A stretch of DNA of 37,077 nt from NCBI GenBank assembly GCA_013205405.1, contig JABMMZ010000069.1, positions 1 through 37,077 on the forward strand, given 5' to 3'. The notes beneath the pieces were generated by a model. That model ran no database searches and had not been told where the DNA came from. It saw only the letters and a list, made by a program, of their open reading frames with translations. Shown one piece after another: positions 25,408 through 33,200 of this stretch (positions are counted from its first letter, which is position 1; the number at the start of each line of letters is the position of its first letter). This DNA is from Bacteroidota bacterium (GTDB lineage Bacteria; Bacteroidota; Bacteroidia; NS11-12g; UBA955). The position numbers were made by a program, and so were the translations under genes.

Positions 25408-26307
25408 ATGGACCTAATAATACTTCAAACTGCAGCACCACAGGCCAATGCCATAACAACTATTTTTTTACCTTTAGCCCTAGGCATTATAATGCTAGGC
25501 TTAGGTTTAACACTTACACTTGCCGATTTTAAACGTGTAATTCTGTATCCTAAAGCTGTTTTTATTGGCTTGGTTTGTCAATTATTGATATTGCCTTTTA
25601 TCTGTTTTGGTATTGCTAAGTTTTTTCATTTACCTCCCGAGTTGGCAGTAGGTTTAATGCTATTAGCAGCCTCGCCCGGAGGACCAACAGCCAATTTATT
25701 TAGCCACTTAGCAAAAGGTGATGTTGCTTTAAACATAACACTTACAGCCGTAAACAGTCTCATATCATTAATTACATTGCCTTTTATAGTCAACTTTGCA
25801 ATTGATTATTTTATGGGCTCGGAAGAAACCATTACTATTCAATTTAAAAAAATAGTAGAAGTATTTCTTATTGTTTTGATACCTGTTTCTATTGGTATGT
25901 TATTAAAAAGTAAATCAGAAAGTTTATCTCAAAAGTTAGAAAAACCTATTAGAAGTATGTCTGCCTTATTTTTAGTTTTAATTATATTAGTAGCAGTAAT
26001 AAAAGAAAAAGAAAATGTAGTTACTTATTTTCAACAAGTAGGTATGGCAGCATTGGTGTTTAATTTATTAAGCATGGGCATTGGTTATTTTATACCACGT
26101 TTATTTAAAATTAATAAAACCCAATCTATTGCTATAGGCATGGAAATAGGCATACATAACGGTACAATGGCTATATTTATCGCACTCAATGTTTTGGCCA
26201 ATAGTACCATGAGTATTCCACCAGCTATTTATAGTTTAATGATGTTTTTTACTGCTGCATTGTTTGGATATTTAGTGAATATGAAAGGTAAAAAAAATAT
26301 TTTTTAG
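25408..26307 (+). CDS. Bile acid:sodium symporter (BASS) family transporter
   Basis: 299 residues, almost entirely hydrophobic with 9 or 10 transmembrane segments in the inner membrane. The signature is LLAASPGGPTANLFSHLAKG (about 88-107), followed by DVALNITLTAVNSLISLITLP, and a second-half repeat with GMEIGIHNGTMAIFIA, as in BASS sodium-coupled organic-anion carriers. Bacterial members carry pantoate, pyruvate or bile-acid-like anions, so the substrate cannot be assigned here. It may or may not relate to panC about 6 kb away. Monocistronic by its own promoter. Confidence 0.85.
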   Translation: MDLIILQTAAPQANAITTIFLPLALGIIMLGLGLTLTLADFKRVILYPKAVFIGLVCQLLILPFICFGIAKFFHLPPELAVGLMLLAASPGGPTANLFSHLAKGDVALNITLTAVNSLISLITLPFIVNFAIDYFMGSEETITIQFKKIVEVFLIVLIPVSIGMLLKSKSESLSQKLEKPIRSMSALFLVLIILVAVIKEKENVVTYFQQVGMAALVFNLLSMGIGYFIPRLFKINKTQSIAIGMEIGIHNGTMAIFIALNVLANSTMSIPPAIYSLMMFFTAALFGYLVNMKGKKNIF

Positions 26308-26497
26308 AAATTCATTTAAAAAGTTAATAATTAATAATAACAATTTTAATATACTAACCGATTTAAAAAGTATTGGTCACTTAGAGTTTCTCCTTTCAGG
26401 TAAGACCAAAAACGGTGAATTAGTCTAAAAATAGTATGATTGTACTATTGCAAAGATTAATATTAATTGTAATATTTGTAAAATAAAAAATGAAAAA

Positions 26498-27193
26498 ATG
26501 AAAATTTACTTATTGGTAATCTGCTTATGTTGTTTTCCAATAATAAAAGCACAAGAAAGCATTAGCACGCTTAATTTTTTACAATTGGGTGCTGTACCTA
26601 AAACCATAAATGAACGGGGCAATAATATTAGCACTTCTGGGCTAGCATTTAATATAACTAATTTTAACAAAAATAAATTTTTAAGAATGGATGCTACTTG
26701 GCTTGTAAGGTATTTATTCAATAGCCAAAAAGACACTGCGGTATTTAATGACACCAATAAAGTATATGGCTTAGATATGCCTGTTTTTACATTTACGGCA
26801 GGCCGTAATATTATCAAAGGCGATAAATTTAGCCTTGGTATTGGTTTAAATTTAGATTCACGTACATTTTTTAGTTCACCAACCCAAAAAGCTAAAAATA
26901 TAATTGATGCCTTTAATGTAGGATTTGTAATAGGCGCTAAAGTAAGAATAAAGGATTGGCTTACTTATAGCGGTATAGGTGGCTACGATTTTATGTTTAC
27001 AGATGCTACTGGCAATGCCATAAATGGAGGCCAAATACACATTCAAAACAATTTTTCATTTTTGCTTAAAGGAAAATTTGGCATCAATATTCAACCTGAT
27101 ATTAGTTTTAAATCTTTTGACACCAAAGCCTTTCAAAATGCCAAAATTGTGAATAAAAATTTCAAAGTGGGCTTGGCTTATGCTATTCAATAG
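26498..27193 (+). CDS. Probable outer-membrane beta-barrel protein
   Basis: 231 residues. The signal peptide is MKIYLLVICLCCFPIIKA, cut before QES. The mature region consists of alternating amphipathic strands with aromatic residues at the ends (FLRMDATWLVRYLF, FTFTAGRNI, FSLGIGLNLDSRTFF, FNVGFVIGAKVRI, FSFLLKGKFGI, FKVGLAYAIQ). This is the pattern of a small 8-10 strand barrel or OmpA-type porin without the peptidoglycan-binding domain. No specific family recognised. The 3' neighbour region is gene-poor. Confidence 0.65.
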   Translation: MKIYLLVICLCCFPIIKAQESISTLNFLQLGAVPKTINERGNNISTSGLAFNITNFNKNKFLRMDATWLVRYLFNSQKDTAVFNDTNKVYGLDMPVFTFTAGRNIIKGDKFSLGIGLNLDSRTFFSSPTQKAKNIIDAFNVGFVIGAKVRIKDWLTYSGIGGYDFMFTDATGNAINGGQIHIQNNFSFLLKGKFGINIQPDISFKSFDTKAFQNAKIVNKNFKVGLAYAIQ

Positions 27194-27219
27194 GGATATA
27201 GAGAATAGATGTTTCTTAA

Positions 27220-27372
27220 ATATACTTTCCTATTGTAGATGGCTTACTTATATTCGATAATTCAAATGGAAAACATGAAATAATTGCTCAAAAGACAATT
27301 AGTGAAGAATTAAATATAATAAATGAATTAACATTTAACCAATTAAAACAAGACTATACAAACAACAGTTGA
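27220..27372 (+). pseudogene. C-terminal remnant of a zeta-toxin-like kinase
   Basis: The frame opens after a TAA at 27217 and ends at TGA 27370-27372. It reads IYFPIVDGLLIFDNSNG, then KHEIIAQKTISEELNIINEL. This matches the last 50 or so residues of the Bacteroidota 'zeta toxin family' AAA proteins (recalled consensus IYLPIVDGALIFDNSEGKHELLAEK). No Walker A or earlier part is present, so about three quarters of the gene is lost. The full-length enzyme phosphorylates UDP-sugars or related targets in toxin-antitoxin modules; this fragment cannot. It is directly followed, in another frame, by the small partner gene. Confidence 0.6.
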
Positions 27373-27507
27373 AAAACAAAATGAACTCAAAGATAAAATT
27401 ATTGCTGGACTAGAAATATTGTACGAAAGACTTTTAGAATTTAAAAGAGAAAAAACTCCGAGCTAGTTATCATAAAAGATGGTAAAATTGTAAAGATAAA
27501 TCCATAA
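27347..27507 (+). pseudogene. Frameshifted small partner of the zeta-toxin-like gene
   Basis: The open frame at 27347 overlaps the 3' end of the toxin remnant by 26 bases. It reads VEKQNELKDKIIAGLEILYERLLEFKREK, given here in parts: KIIAGLEILYERLLEFKREK and, after a one-base shift, NSELVIIKDGKIVKINP. The two parts join if one A is added to the A6 run near 27452-27457. The product would be a roughly 54-residue protein of the type that accompanies Bacteroidota zeta-like toxins. No ATG is in the frame upstream. Either a decayed antitoxin or a homopolymer sequencing error; the missing toxin body favours decay. Confidence 0.5.
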
Positions 27508-27521
27508 AAATATTTAAAGCT

Positions 27522-27572
27522 AACGTTGGAGTTGTTTTAGCTTTCAGCTAAAGAAAATTGTTCTGCAACATT
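27522..27572. repeat. Imperfect palindrome between small gene remnants
   Basis: The left arm AACGTTGGAGTTGTTTTAGC (27522-27541) and right arm GCTAAAGAAAATTGTTCTGC plus AACATT (27547-27572) pair imperfectly around a 5-base loop. The inner TTTAGC/GCTAAA is perfect. No simple terminator T-tract follows. It lies between the remnants at 27507 and 27598, as a cassette-boundary element would, but integron attC core sites are not clearly present. Confidence 0.35.
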
Positions 27573-27597
27573 ATATAATATTTTAATTTATATAAAA

Positions 27598-27702
27598 ATG
27601 AGTTCAAATTTAGAGTTTGTTACCTTTGCTGGTGTAAACTAATCTCTTGGGAGAAAAGTCAAAACAATAAATACTTAGGCAAAAAAATCTTACCAAATAT
27701 AA
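27598..27702 (+). pseudogene. Possible small gene remnant with two in-frame stops
   Basis: The frame from ATG 27598 reads MSSNLEFVTFAGVN, stop (TAA 27640), SLGRKVKTINT, stop (TAG 27676), AKKSYQI, stop. The codon use in between looks coding, but the family is not recognised and the frame could be chance. Listed because both neighbours in this stretch are degraded small genes. Confidence 0.25.
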
Positions 27703-27712
27703 AACTAATTAA

Positions 27713-27913
27713 ATGTATAATAAACACCCCTATGGAAACAAACGATGGTAGCGAGAAAGATTGCCTTGGTTTATTGTTAATTGGGGTATAGCTAAAAAAG
27801 GAGAAGACTGCGAAAAAGTAAATGCAAAGCACCAATGGTACAATATCGATAATCTTAATAGTGGGTGCTATTTTAGTAAATTAACTAAATTTGGAAAGCT
27901 TTTAAAAAAATAA
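27713..27913 (+). pseudogene. Small conserved protein with an in-frame TAG at codon 13
   Basis: The frame reads MYNKHPYGNKRW, TAG (27749-27751), RERLPWFIVNWGIAKKGEDC, then EKVNAKHQWYNIDNLNSGCY and FSKLTKFGKLLKK, ending TAA 27911-27913 (66 codons before the stop). The second part matches a small conserved family I recall as LPWFL..W...KKG.DCEKV......WYN.DNENS.CY.C.V...G. The last family cysteine (CYxC) is Ser here, which adds to the picture of decay. Downstream of the TAG there is no ATG, so the product is either lost or needs readthrough. Confidence 0.55.
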
Positions 27914-27996
27914 AGCGAAAATTCACTTTTCCTAAAACTCAAAATAATTTGAACTAAATTCCATTATAATTTAATTTCATTTAGCTTCGCTGAACT

Positions 27997-28055
27997 TAAT
28001 TTCTCGATATCCCCACTTGCGGGACAGAAGCATTTTTTACTCGAAATGACAACCA
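27997..28055. repeat. Repeat-like intergenic element
   Basis: The stretch has ATTTCTCG (27999-28006) and CGAAATGAC (28042-28050) as outer pieces and a short TCCCCACTTGCGGGA hairpin between them. Read on the minus strand this is GTCATTTCGAG ... CGAGAAAT, the layout of an interspersed repeat I recall from Bacteroidota intergenic regions. Only one copy is in the window, so repeat status is inferred. Confidence 0.35.
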
Positions 28056-28101
28056 TACAAGAATTAATTCAATATTTCTCCCACTATTGCCAACTAATTT
28101 C

Positions 28102-28109
28102 TATTTTTG
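28102..28109 (+). promoter_or_regulatory. -7 box TATTTTTG of valS
   Basis: A perfect TAnnTTTG match that ends 6 bases before the valS ATG (28116). A transcript starting at the usual distance would begin at the start codon. Confidence 0.45.
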
Positions 28110-28115
28110 CACTTT

Positions 28116-30740
28116 ATGGAACTCGATAAGCATTATAATCCCCAATTAGTAGAAGACAAATGGTATAGTTACTGGCTGCAAAACAACCTATTCGACTCAA
28201 CACCTGATGAGCGCGAGCCTTATACCATCGTCATTCCACCACCTAATGTTACAGGGTTGCTGCACATGGGGCACATGCTAAATAATACCATACAAGATGT
28301 ACTCATACGTAAAGCGCGTATGGAAGGCAAAAACGCTTGCTGGGTGCCTGGTACCGACCACGCCAGCATTGCCACAGAAGCCAAAGTAGTAAAAATGTTG
28401 GCCGAACAAGGCATTAAAAAATCGGATATTAGCAGAGAAGAATTTCTAAAACACGCTTGGCATTGGAAAGAAAAATATGGCGGTATTATACTAGAACAAT
28501 TAAAAAAACTAGGCGCAAGTTGCGACTGGAAGCGCACACGTTTTACCATGGAGGAAGACCTCAGTAATTCGGTTATAGAAGTATTTATAAAATTGTACAA
28601 TGATGGTTTAATTTATCGTGGCACTAAAATAGTGAATTGGGACCCTGCAGGTAAAACCACTTTAAGCGATGAGGAAGTTATTTTTAAAGAAACCAATAGC
28701 AACTTGGTATATGTTATTTATCCTTTTACAGCAGCTACCATAGAAGCTACCCACACCACAGAAACAGGTTTAACGTTGGCTACCACGCGTCCTGAAACTA
28801 TGATGGGCGATGTGGCTATTTGCGTACACCCAGATGATGAACGGTATAAGCATTTAATTGGACAAACAGTGTTGGTACCCATTGTAAATCGAGAAGTGAA
28901 AATTATTGCTGATGATTATATAGACATTGAGTTTGGAACAGGTTGCCTAAAAGTAACGCCTGCCCACGATGAAAACGATTATAATATTGGCAAAAAACAC
29001 AATTTAGAAATAATTGATGTATTGACTGATGATGGTAAAATACATGAAAGAGCAGGAGTATATGCAGGCATGGATAGATTTGCTTGTAGAAAACAAATTA
29101 TAAAAGATTTAGAAGCACAAGGTTTAATTGCTAAAATAGAACCCCTTAAAAACACCGTTGGTCATAGCGAAAGAACAGATGCAGTAATTGAAAAAAAAAT
29201 ATCTACTCAGTGGTTTGTAGATATGCAGCAATTTATGAAACGCTATCCTGAATCATTAAGTTCTGTAATGAATGATGAGATCAAATTTCATCCTGCTAAG
29301 TTTAAAAATACTTACAAGCATTGGCTAGAAAATATTAAAGATTGGAACATTAGCCGACAATTATGGTGGGGACAACGCATACCCGCTTGGTTCGATGAAA
29401 ATGGAAAATTTGCTGTTGCTAAAACTGAAGAAGAAGCCTCTCAAATATTAAATGCAACAAGCACTTTAAAGCAAGACGAAGATGTTTTAGATACTTGGTT
29501 TAGCAGTTGGTTATGGCCTATGAGCGTATTTGATGGCTTTAAAGAAGGCGACAAAAAAGACTACGATTATTATTACCCTACCAACGATTTGGTAACAGGT
29601 CCTGATATTATCTTTTTTTGGGTAGCCCGAATGATAATGGCTGGTTATTGTTTTAATGGCAACAAACCTTTTAGCAATGTCTATTTTACAGGGATAGTGC
29701 GCGATAAACAAAGGCGCAAAATGAGTAAATCTTTAGGTAATAGTCCCGACCCTTTAGATTTAATTGCGAAATACGGTGCCGATGCTACCCGTATGGGATT
29801 ATTATTGAGCGCACCTGCTGGCAATGATATTTTGTATGATGAAACCTTGATAGAACAAGGCCGAAATTTTACCAGTAAAATATGGAACGCTTACCTTTTA
29901 ATCAATGGCTGGGAAGTAAACACTGACAGCTCTATTGAAGCTTCAATTATCCAATCCAATCAACTCGCCAATCAATGGTTTAATAGCAAATATCAAGAAA
30001 CAGTTAATACCATACATGAACTTTTCAAGGATTATAGATTAAGTGAAGCTTTAATGGCCACCTATAAATTAATTTGGGATGATTTCTGTTCGTGTTACTT
30101 AGAAATGGTAAAGCCTAACTATGGCTCGCCTATTAACGAAAGTACTTTAGCTGAAATTAAAATAAATTTTGAAAAAATACTATCGCTTTTACATCCCTTT
30201 ATGCCATTTATTACCGAAGAATTATACCATGCATTGCATGAAGGTAAGCCAGAAAAAGCCCTTGTTATAAGTGCTTTTCCAAAAGCAGAAAGTAAAGTTA
30301 TTGGTATAGATGATAAAGCCCTAACCATAATTTCAGAAATAAGAAATATTCGCAATAGCAAAGGCATTTCACCTAAAATAGCATTGAAATTAATTATAAA
30401 AACAGAAAATGCAGAAAGCTACAAAGCTTGGGAAAGTATTATCTGTAAAATGGTAAATGTATCTTCTATCCATTACAACATAGCTAAACCTTTACAATGT
30501 ATAAGCTCATTAGCTGGCACCGATGAATTATACATACCTTACGAAGAAGCTTTAAATGTAGAAGAAGACCTAAAGAAAAAAGCAGAGGAATTGGCTTATA
30601 TACAGGGATTCTTAAAAAGTGTAGATGCCAAACTGAATAATGAAAAATTTGTAGCTAATGCCAAACCCGAAGTAATAGCTAATGAGCGCCAAAAGAAGGC
30701 AGATGCTGAGGAGAAGATTAGGTTGTTGATGGGGTGTTAA
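28116..30740 (+). CDS. valS: Valyl-tRNA synthetase
   Basis: 874 residues from the ATG at 28116, which follows the -7 box; the in-frame TTG at 28107 is inside that box. ValS charges tRNA-Val and edits mischarged threonine. Visible class I signatures are PPPNVTGLLHMGHMLNNTIQ (HMGH at about 50-53) and RRKMSKSLGNSPDPLD (KMSKS). The CP1 editing domain has LATTRPETMMGDVAICVHP, followed by CLKVTPAHDENDY. An anticodon-binding alpha-helical domain (HPFMPFITEELYHAL) and a C-terminal coiled coil (about 805-870) complete the protein. The family's usual length is 870-950. The open reading frame is intact despite the damage around it. Confidence 0.97.
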   Translation: MELDKHYNPQLVEDKWYSYWLQNNLFDSTPDEREPYTIVIPPPNVTGLLHMGHMLNNTIQDVLIRKARMEGKNACWVPGTDHASIATEAKVVKMLAEQGIKKSDISREEFLKHAWHWKEKYGGIILEQLKKLGASCDWKRTRFTMEEDLSNSVIEVFIKLYNDGLIYRGTKIVNWDPAGKTTLSDEEVIFKETNSNLVYVIYPFTAATIEATHTTETGLTLATTRPETMMGDVAICVHPDDERYKHLIGQTVLVPIVNREVKIIADDYIDIEFGTGCLKVTPAHDENDYNIGKKHNLEIIDVLTDDGKIHERAGVYAGMDRFACRKQIIKDLEAQGLIAKIEPLKNTVGHSERTDAVIEKKISTQWFVDMQQFMKRYPESLSSVMNDEIKFHPAKFKNTYKHWLENIKDWNISRQLWWGQRIPAWFDENGKFAVAKTEEEASQILNATSTLKQDEDVLDTWFSSWLWPMSVFDGFKEGDKKDYDYYYPTNDLVTGPDIIFFWVARMIMAGYCFNGNKPFSNVYFTGIVRDKQRRKMSKSLGNSPDPLDLIAKYGADATRMGLLLSAPAGNDILYDETLIEQGRNFTSKIWNAYLLINGWEVNTDSSIEASIIQSNQLANQWFNSKYQETVNTIHELFKDYRLSEALMATYKLIWDDFCSCYLEMVKPNYGSPINESTLAEIKINFEKILSLLHPFMPFITEELYHALHEGKPEKALVISAFPKAESKVIGIDDKALTIISEIRNIRNSKGISPKIALKLIIKTENAESYKAWESIICKMVNVSSIHYNIAKPLQCISSLAGTDELYIPYEEALNVEEDLKKKAEELAYIQGFLKSVDAKLNNEKFVANAKPEVIANERQKKADAEEKIRLLMGC

Positions 30741-30753
30741 AAACTACTTTTTG

Positions 30754-31273
30754 ATGGCGCATTCCTTAAAATCTTTTATATCTCAAAACCGAAGTAAAAC
30801 ACATATAAAGGCTATTGCAAGTGAAGTTCTTGAAAACCCTCATTTAATTAAAGAGCTTATAAAACTAGTGGCAGATAAAGATACTTTTATTGCCAATAAA
30901 GAGACTTGGGCTATGAGTTATATCGTGGAAAAGGATTTAAAAATGGTATCACTTCATTTAACTCAATTATATAAATTGCTGTTTCAACAAAAAGTGATGG
31001 CATAAAACGCAATATTTTAAGAGTATGGCATTGGTTAGGCATTACTGAAAACTTACAATTTGATATCGCTGATTTTTGCTTAGTCCATTTTCTAAACCCG
31101 AATGAACCATTCCCATTAAAGCCTTTTTATTAATAGTGCATAATCTATTACCTGCTATTCCCGAGTTAAAAACAGAAATACTATTTGAAATAGAAAAACA
31201 AATGCCTAATGCCACGCCAGCTTTTATTTATAGAGCTAATAAATTTATACTAGAAGCTGAAAAAGTTAAATAA
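30754..31273 (+). pseudogene. HEAT-like adaptor protein gene broken by two -1 frameshifts
   Basis: Read in three frames, the region gives one continuous protein of about 173 residues. Frame 1 (from ATG 30754) is MAHSLKSFISQNRSKTHIKA to LYKLLFQQK. Frame 2 continues SDGIKRNILRVWHWLGI to HFLNPNEPFPLKPF. Frame 3 is LLIVHNLLPAIPELKTEI to ANKFILEAEKVK, TAA 31271-31273. Adding one A to the A5 run 30989-30993 and one T to the T5 run 31124-31128 restores the frame. The pattern matches a Bacteroidota helical-repeat hypothetical of about 170 residues (KRNTLRIL core). It starts 13 bases after valS ends. Both lesions lie in homopolymers, so sequencing error is possible. Confidence 0.65.
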
Positions 31274-31333
31274 GAGATATTAAAATAAAATTTTTACTTA
31301 AAGATTTCTTGCAGTTACTTTGTACTCTTTATT

Positions 31334-32173
31334 TTGGAAATTTTAAAAACAGAATTAGAACTAAATAATTGGGTTAAAAACCAACATGCCAATACCACAA
31401 AAATTGGATTTGTACCTACAATGGGTGCCTTACATGAAGGACATATTTACCTTGTTAAGCAGAGTGTCAAACAGGAGCTAGCCACTATTGTTTCAATATT
31501 TGTTAATCCGAAACAATTTAATAACGCTAGCGACTTAAATAAATACCCCATTACAATTGAAGCAGATATTAAATTATTAAAAAAATCTGGTTGCAATGCC
31601 TTATTTATTCCCACAATCGATATTATTTATCCTTCTTATTTTTTACCCATAAAACTAGATTTAGGCATTTTAGATAAGGTATTAGAGGGTCCCAAAAGAC
31701 CTGGCCACTTTAACGGTGTTGCACAAGTGGTATATAGATTATTTAAAATGGTAAATCCTGATAAAGCCTTTTTTGGATTAAAAGATTTTCAACAATGCAA
31801 GGTAATAAAGTTACTAGCTTCTCATTTCTTTACAAATATAAAAATAGAACTATGTCCAACTATTCGCCATAAAAGTGGCTTAGCTATGAGTTCTCGCAAT
31901 ATGCGTCTTTCTGATAATGGAAAAAAAAGAGCCTCATTAATCTATAAAACTTTAAATGTTATAAAAAATTTAAACAATGCCATAGAACCGAAGGATGCCA
32001 TTAAATATGGGAAACATTTATTAGCTGAAAACAATATTGAAGTTGAGTACCTAGAACTAGCAAATAGTAAAACATTAGACAGCTGGATAGTATGGCAACC
32101 TGAAAAACAAAATATACTACTTATTGCAGCATACATAGAAGGTGTTAGACTAATTGACAATATCCAATTTTAA
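31334..32173 (+). CDS. panC: Pantothenate synthetase
   Basis: 279 residues. PanC joins pantoate and beta-alanine with ATP in coenzyme A synthesis. Motifs are IGFVPTMGALHEGHIYLVKQ (pantoate-beta-alanine ligase start, HxGH), VSIFVNPKQFN, LEGPKRPGHFNGVAQVVYRLF, PDKAFFGLKDFQQ and AMSSRNMRLS (ATP site). The start fits TTG 31334: the N-terminus MEILKTELELNNWVKNQ matches the usual PanC start, and no ATG is in frame upstream. panD and panB are not next to it. It shares a likely transcript with the LUD gene 2 bases downstream. Confidence 0.92.
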   Translation: MEILKTELELNNWVKNQHANTTKIGFVPTMGALHEGHIYLVKQSVKQELATIVSIFVNPKQFNNASDLNKYPITIEADIKLLKKSGCNALFIPTIDIIYPSYFLPIKLDLGILDKVLEGPKRPGHFNGVAQVVYRLFKMVNPDKAFFGLKDFQQCKVIKLLASHFFTNIKIELCPTIRHKSGLAMSSRNMRLSDNGKKRASLIYKTLNVIKNLNNAIEPKDAIKYGKHLLAENNIEVEYLELANSKTLDSWIVWQPEKQNILLIAAYIEGVRLIDNIQF

Positions 32174-32175
32174 GT

Positions 32176-33198
32176 ATGAATTTTATAGAAAAACACCAAT
32201 TATACAAAAAGAAACTTTCAGCAACTTTAAATAAGATTGAGGATATAAATTTGGCTAAAAAACGTTTAAGTTATTTACGTTGGAAAGTTTCCGAAAATTT
32301 AGATAAATTATTATTTGAATTTGAAACTAATGTTAAAAAAACAGATGCCAATGTTTTATTTGCACCTACTATTGAAACCGCAATTGAACATCTTAACAAA
32401 CATCTTAAACCCTTTAGTAAAGTTAATTTTTTAGAACACAATGCTATTAAAAAGATGGTTGCAAATGGTAATATTGTGGTTCCTGAAAATAGTGAAAAAC
32501 CAGATGTAGTTATAGTAGGAGCTAAATTTTTAATGGCTAATACTGGCAATATATTTATTGCCTTAAATAATGTACAAGAGTATCAACAAATTATTAATGC
32601 TAAAAAAACTATTATTATTGCAGGAATTGATAGTATTCTAGCTTCTCAAATAGACCTCCCATTAGCCAAACAATTATACTCAACCTACGAAATAGGCGAA
32701 TTAATTTATCCTGCTGAAATATTAACAAGGCCAGGAAAACCTAGGGGCCTGCAAACAGAAATAGTTTTGATACTAATAGATAATGGCAGAAGTAAATTAT
32801 TAACCAATCCATTTCATAGACCATTATTTAATTTATTAAACTTTGATTTAGCTCCAGTATGCCCTATGCATCAAATAAGTGAAGAAATACCTTATTGGAA
32901 AAACATTGATTCTTTGAGCTATTTCTTAAACCCTTTTACAACAGATTTAGATGCCATTAAGCAACCTATTTTCGGCAATTATGGCTTTGAAATATTAAAT
33001 CAATATTTGCCTTATGATATAGATTTGAGTGAGCATGTAACAGAAGCTAGGTCATTTTCAAATCAGAATGAGAAAAAGAAAACCGTTTTTAATAGCTTTT
33101 TAGATACCGATAAATCTTCAATAGCCCTGAACGCCAAAAATTTTAGAGATAAAGAAAAATTCAAAAAATATGCAATGCATAATTTCTTTGGAAAATAA
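32176..33198 (+). CDS. LUD-domain protein related to LutB/LldF, lacking the Fe-S cysteines
   Basis: 340 residues, no signal peptide. Residues about 30-210 fit the LUD domain (YLRWKVSENLDKLLFEFETN, VVIVGAKFLMANTGNIFIAL, TIIIAGIDSI, TEIVLILIDNGRSKLL), as in the LutB-type subunit of lactate-utilisation complexes. In LutB this is followed by REALxCIRCGACxNVCP. Here the equivalent stretch is RPLFNLLNFDLAPVCPMHQ. Cys229 is the only cysteine in the whole protein, so no [4Fe-4S] clusters can be held. The C-terminal about 110 residues are unrelated to ferredoxin. The start codon is 2 bases after the panC stop, so it is coupled to panC. No lutA or lutC is seen. Confidence 0.7.
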   Translation: MNFIEKHQLYKKKLSATLNKIEDINLAKKRLSYLRWKVSENLDKLLFEFETNVKKTDANVLFAPTIETAIEHLNKHLKPFSKVNFLEHNAIKKMVANGNIVVPENSEKPDVVIVGAKFLMANTGNIFIALNNVQEYQQIINAKKTIIIAGIDSILASQIDLPLAKQLYSTYEIGELIYPAEILTRPGKPRGLQTEIVLILIDNGRSKLLTNPFHRPLFNLLNFDLAPVCPMHQISEEIPYWKNIDSLSYFLNPFTTDLDAIKQPIFGNYGFEILNQYLPYDIDLSEHVTEARSFSNQNEKKKTVFNSFLDTDKSSIALNAKNFRDKEKFKKYAMHNFFGK

Positions 33199-33200
33199 GA

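Larger units (their letters stand above)
27194..28101. other. Region without an intact gene between the barrel protein and valS
   Basis: About 900 bases with no complete reading frame. It holds the zeta-toxin-like C-terminus, its frameshifted partner, an imperfect palindrome, two degraded small genes and a repeat-like element, all listed separately. No tRNA, integrase or transposase remains. The layout is that of a hot spot for small accessory genes that has decayed. Confidence 0.6.

Noticed and set aside
27194-28101. CRISPR array or integron array
   Set aside because: No regularly spaced repeats are present, and only one imperfect palindrome; no integrase or cas gene.
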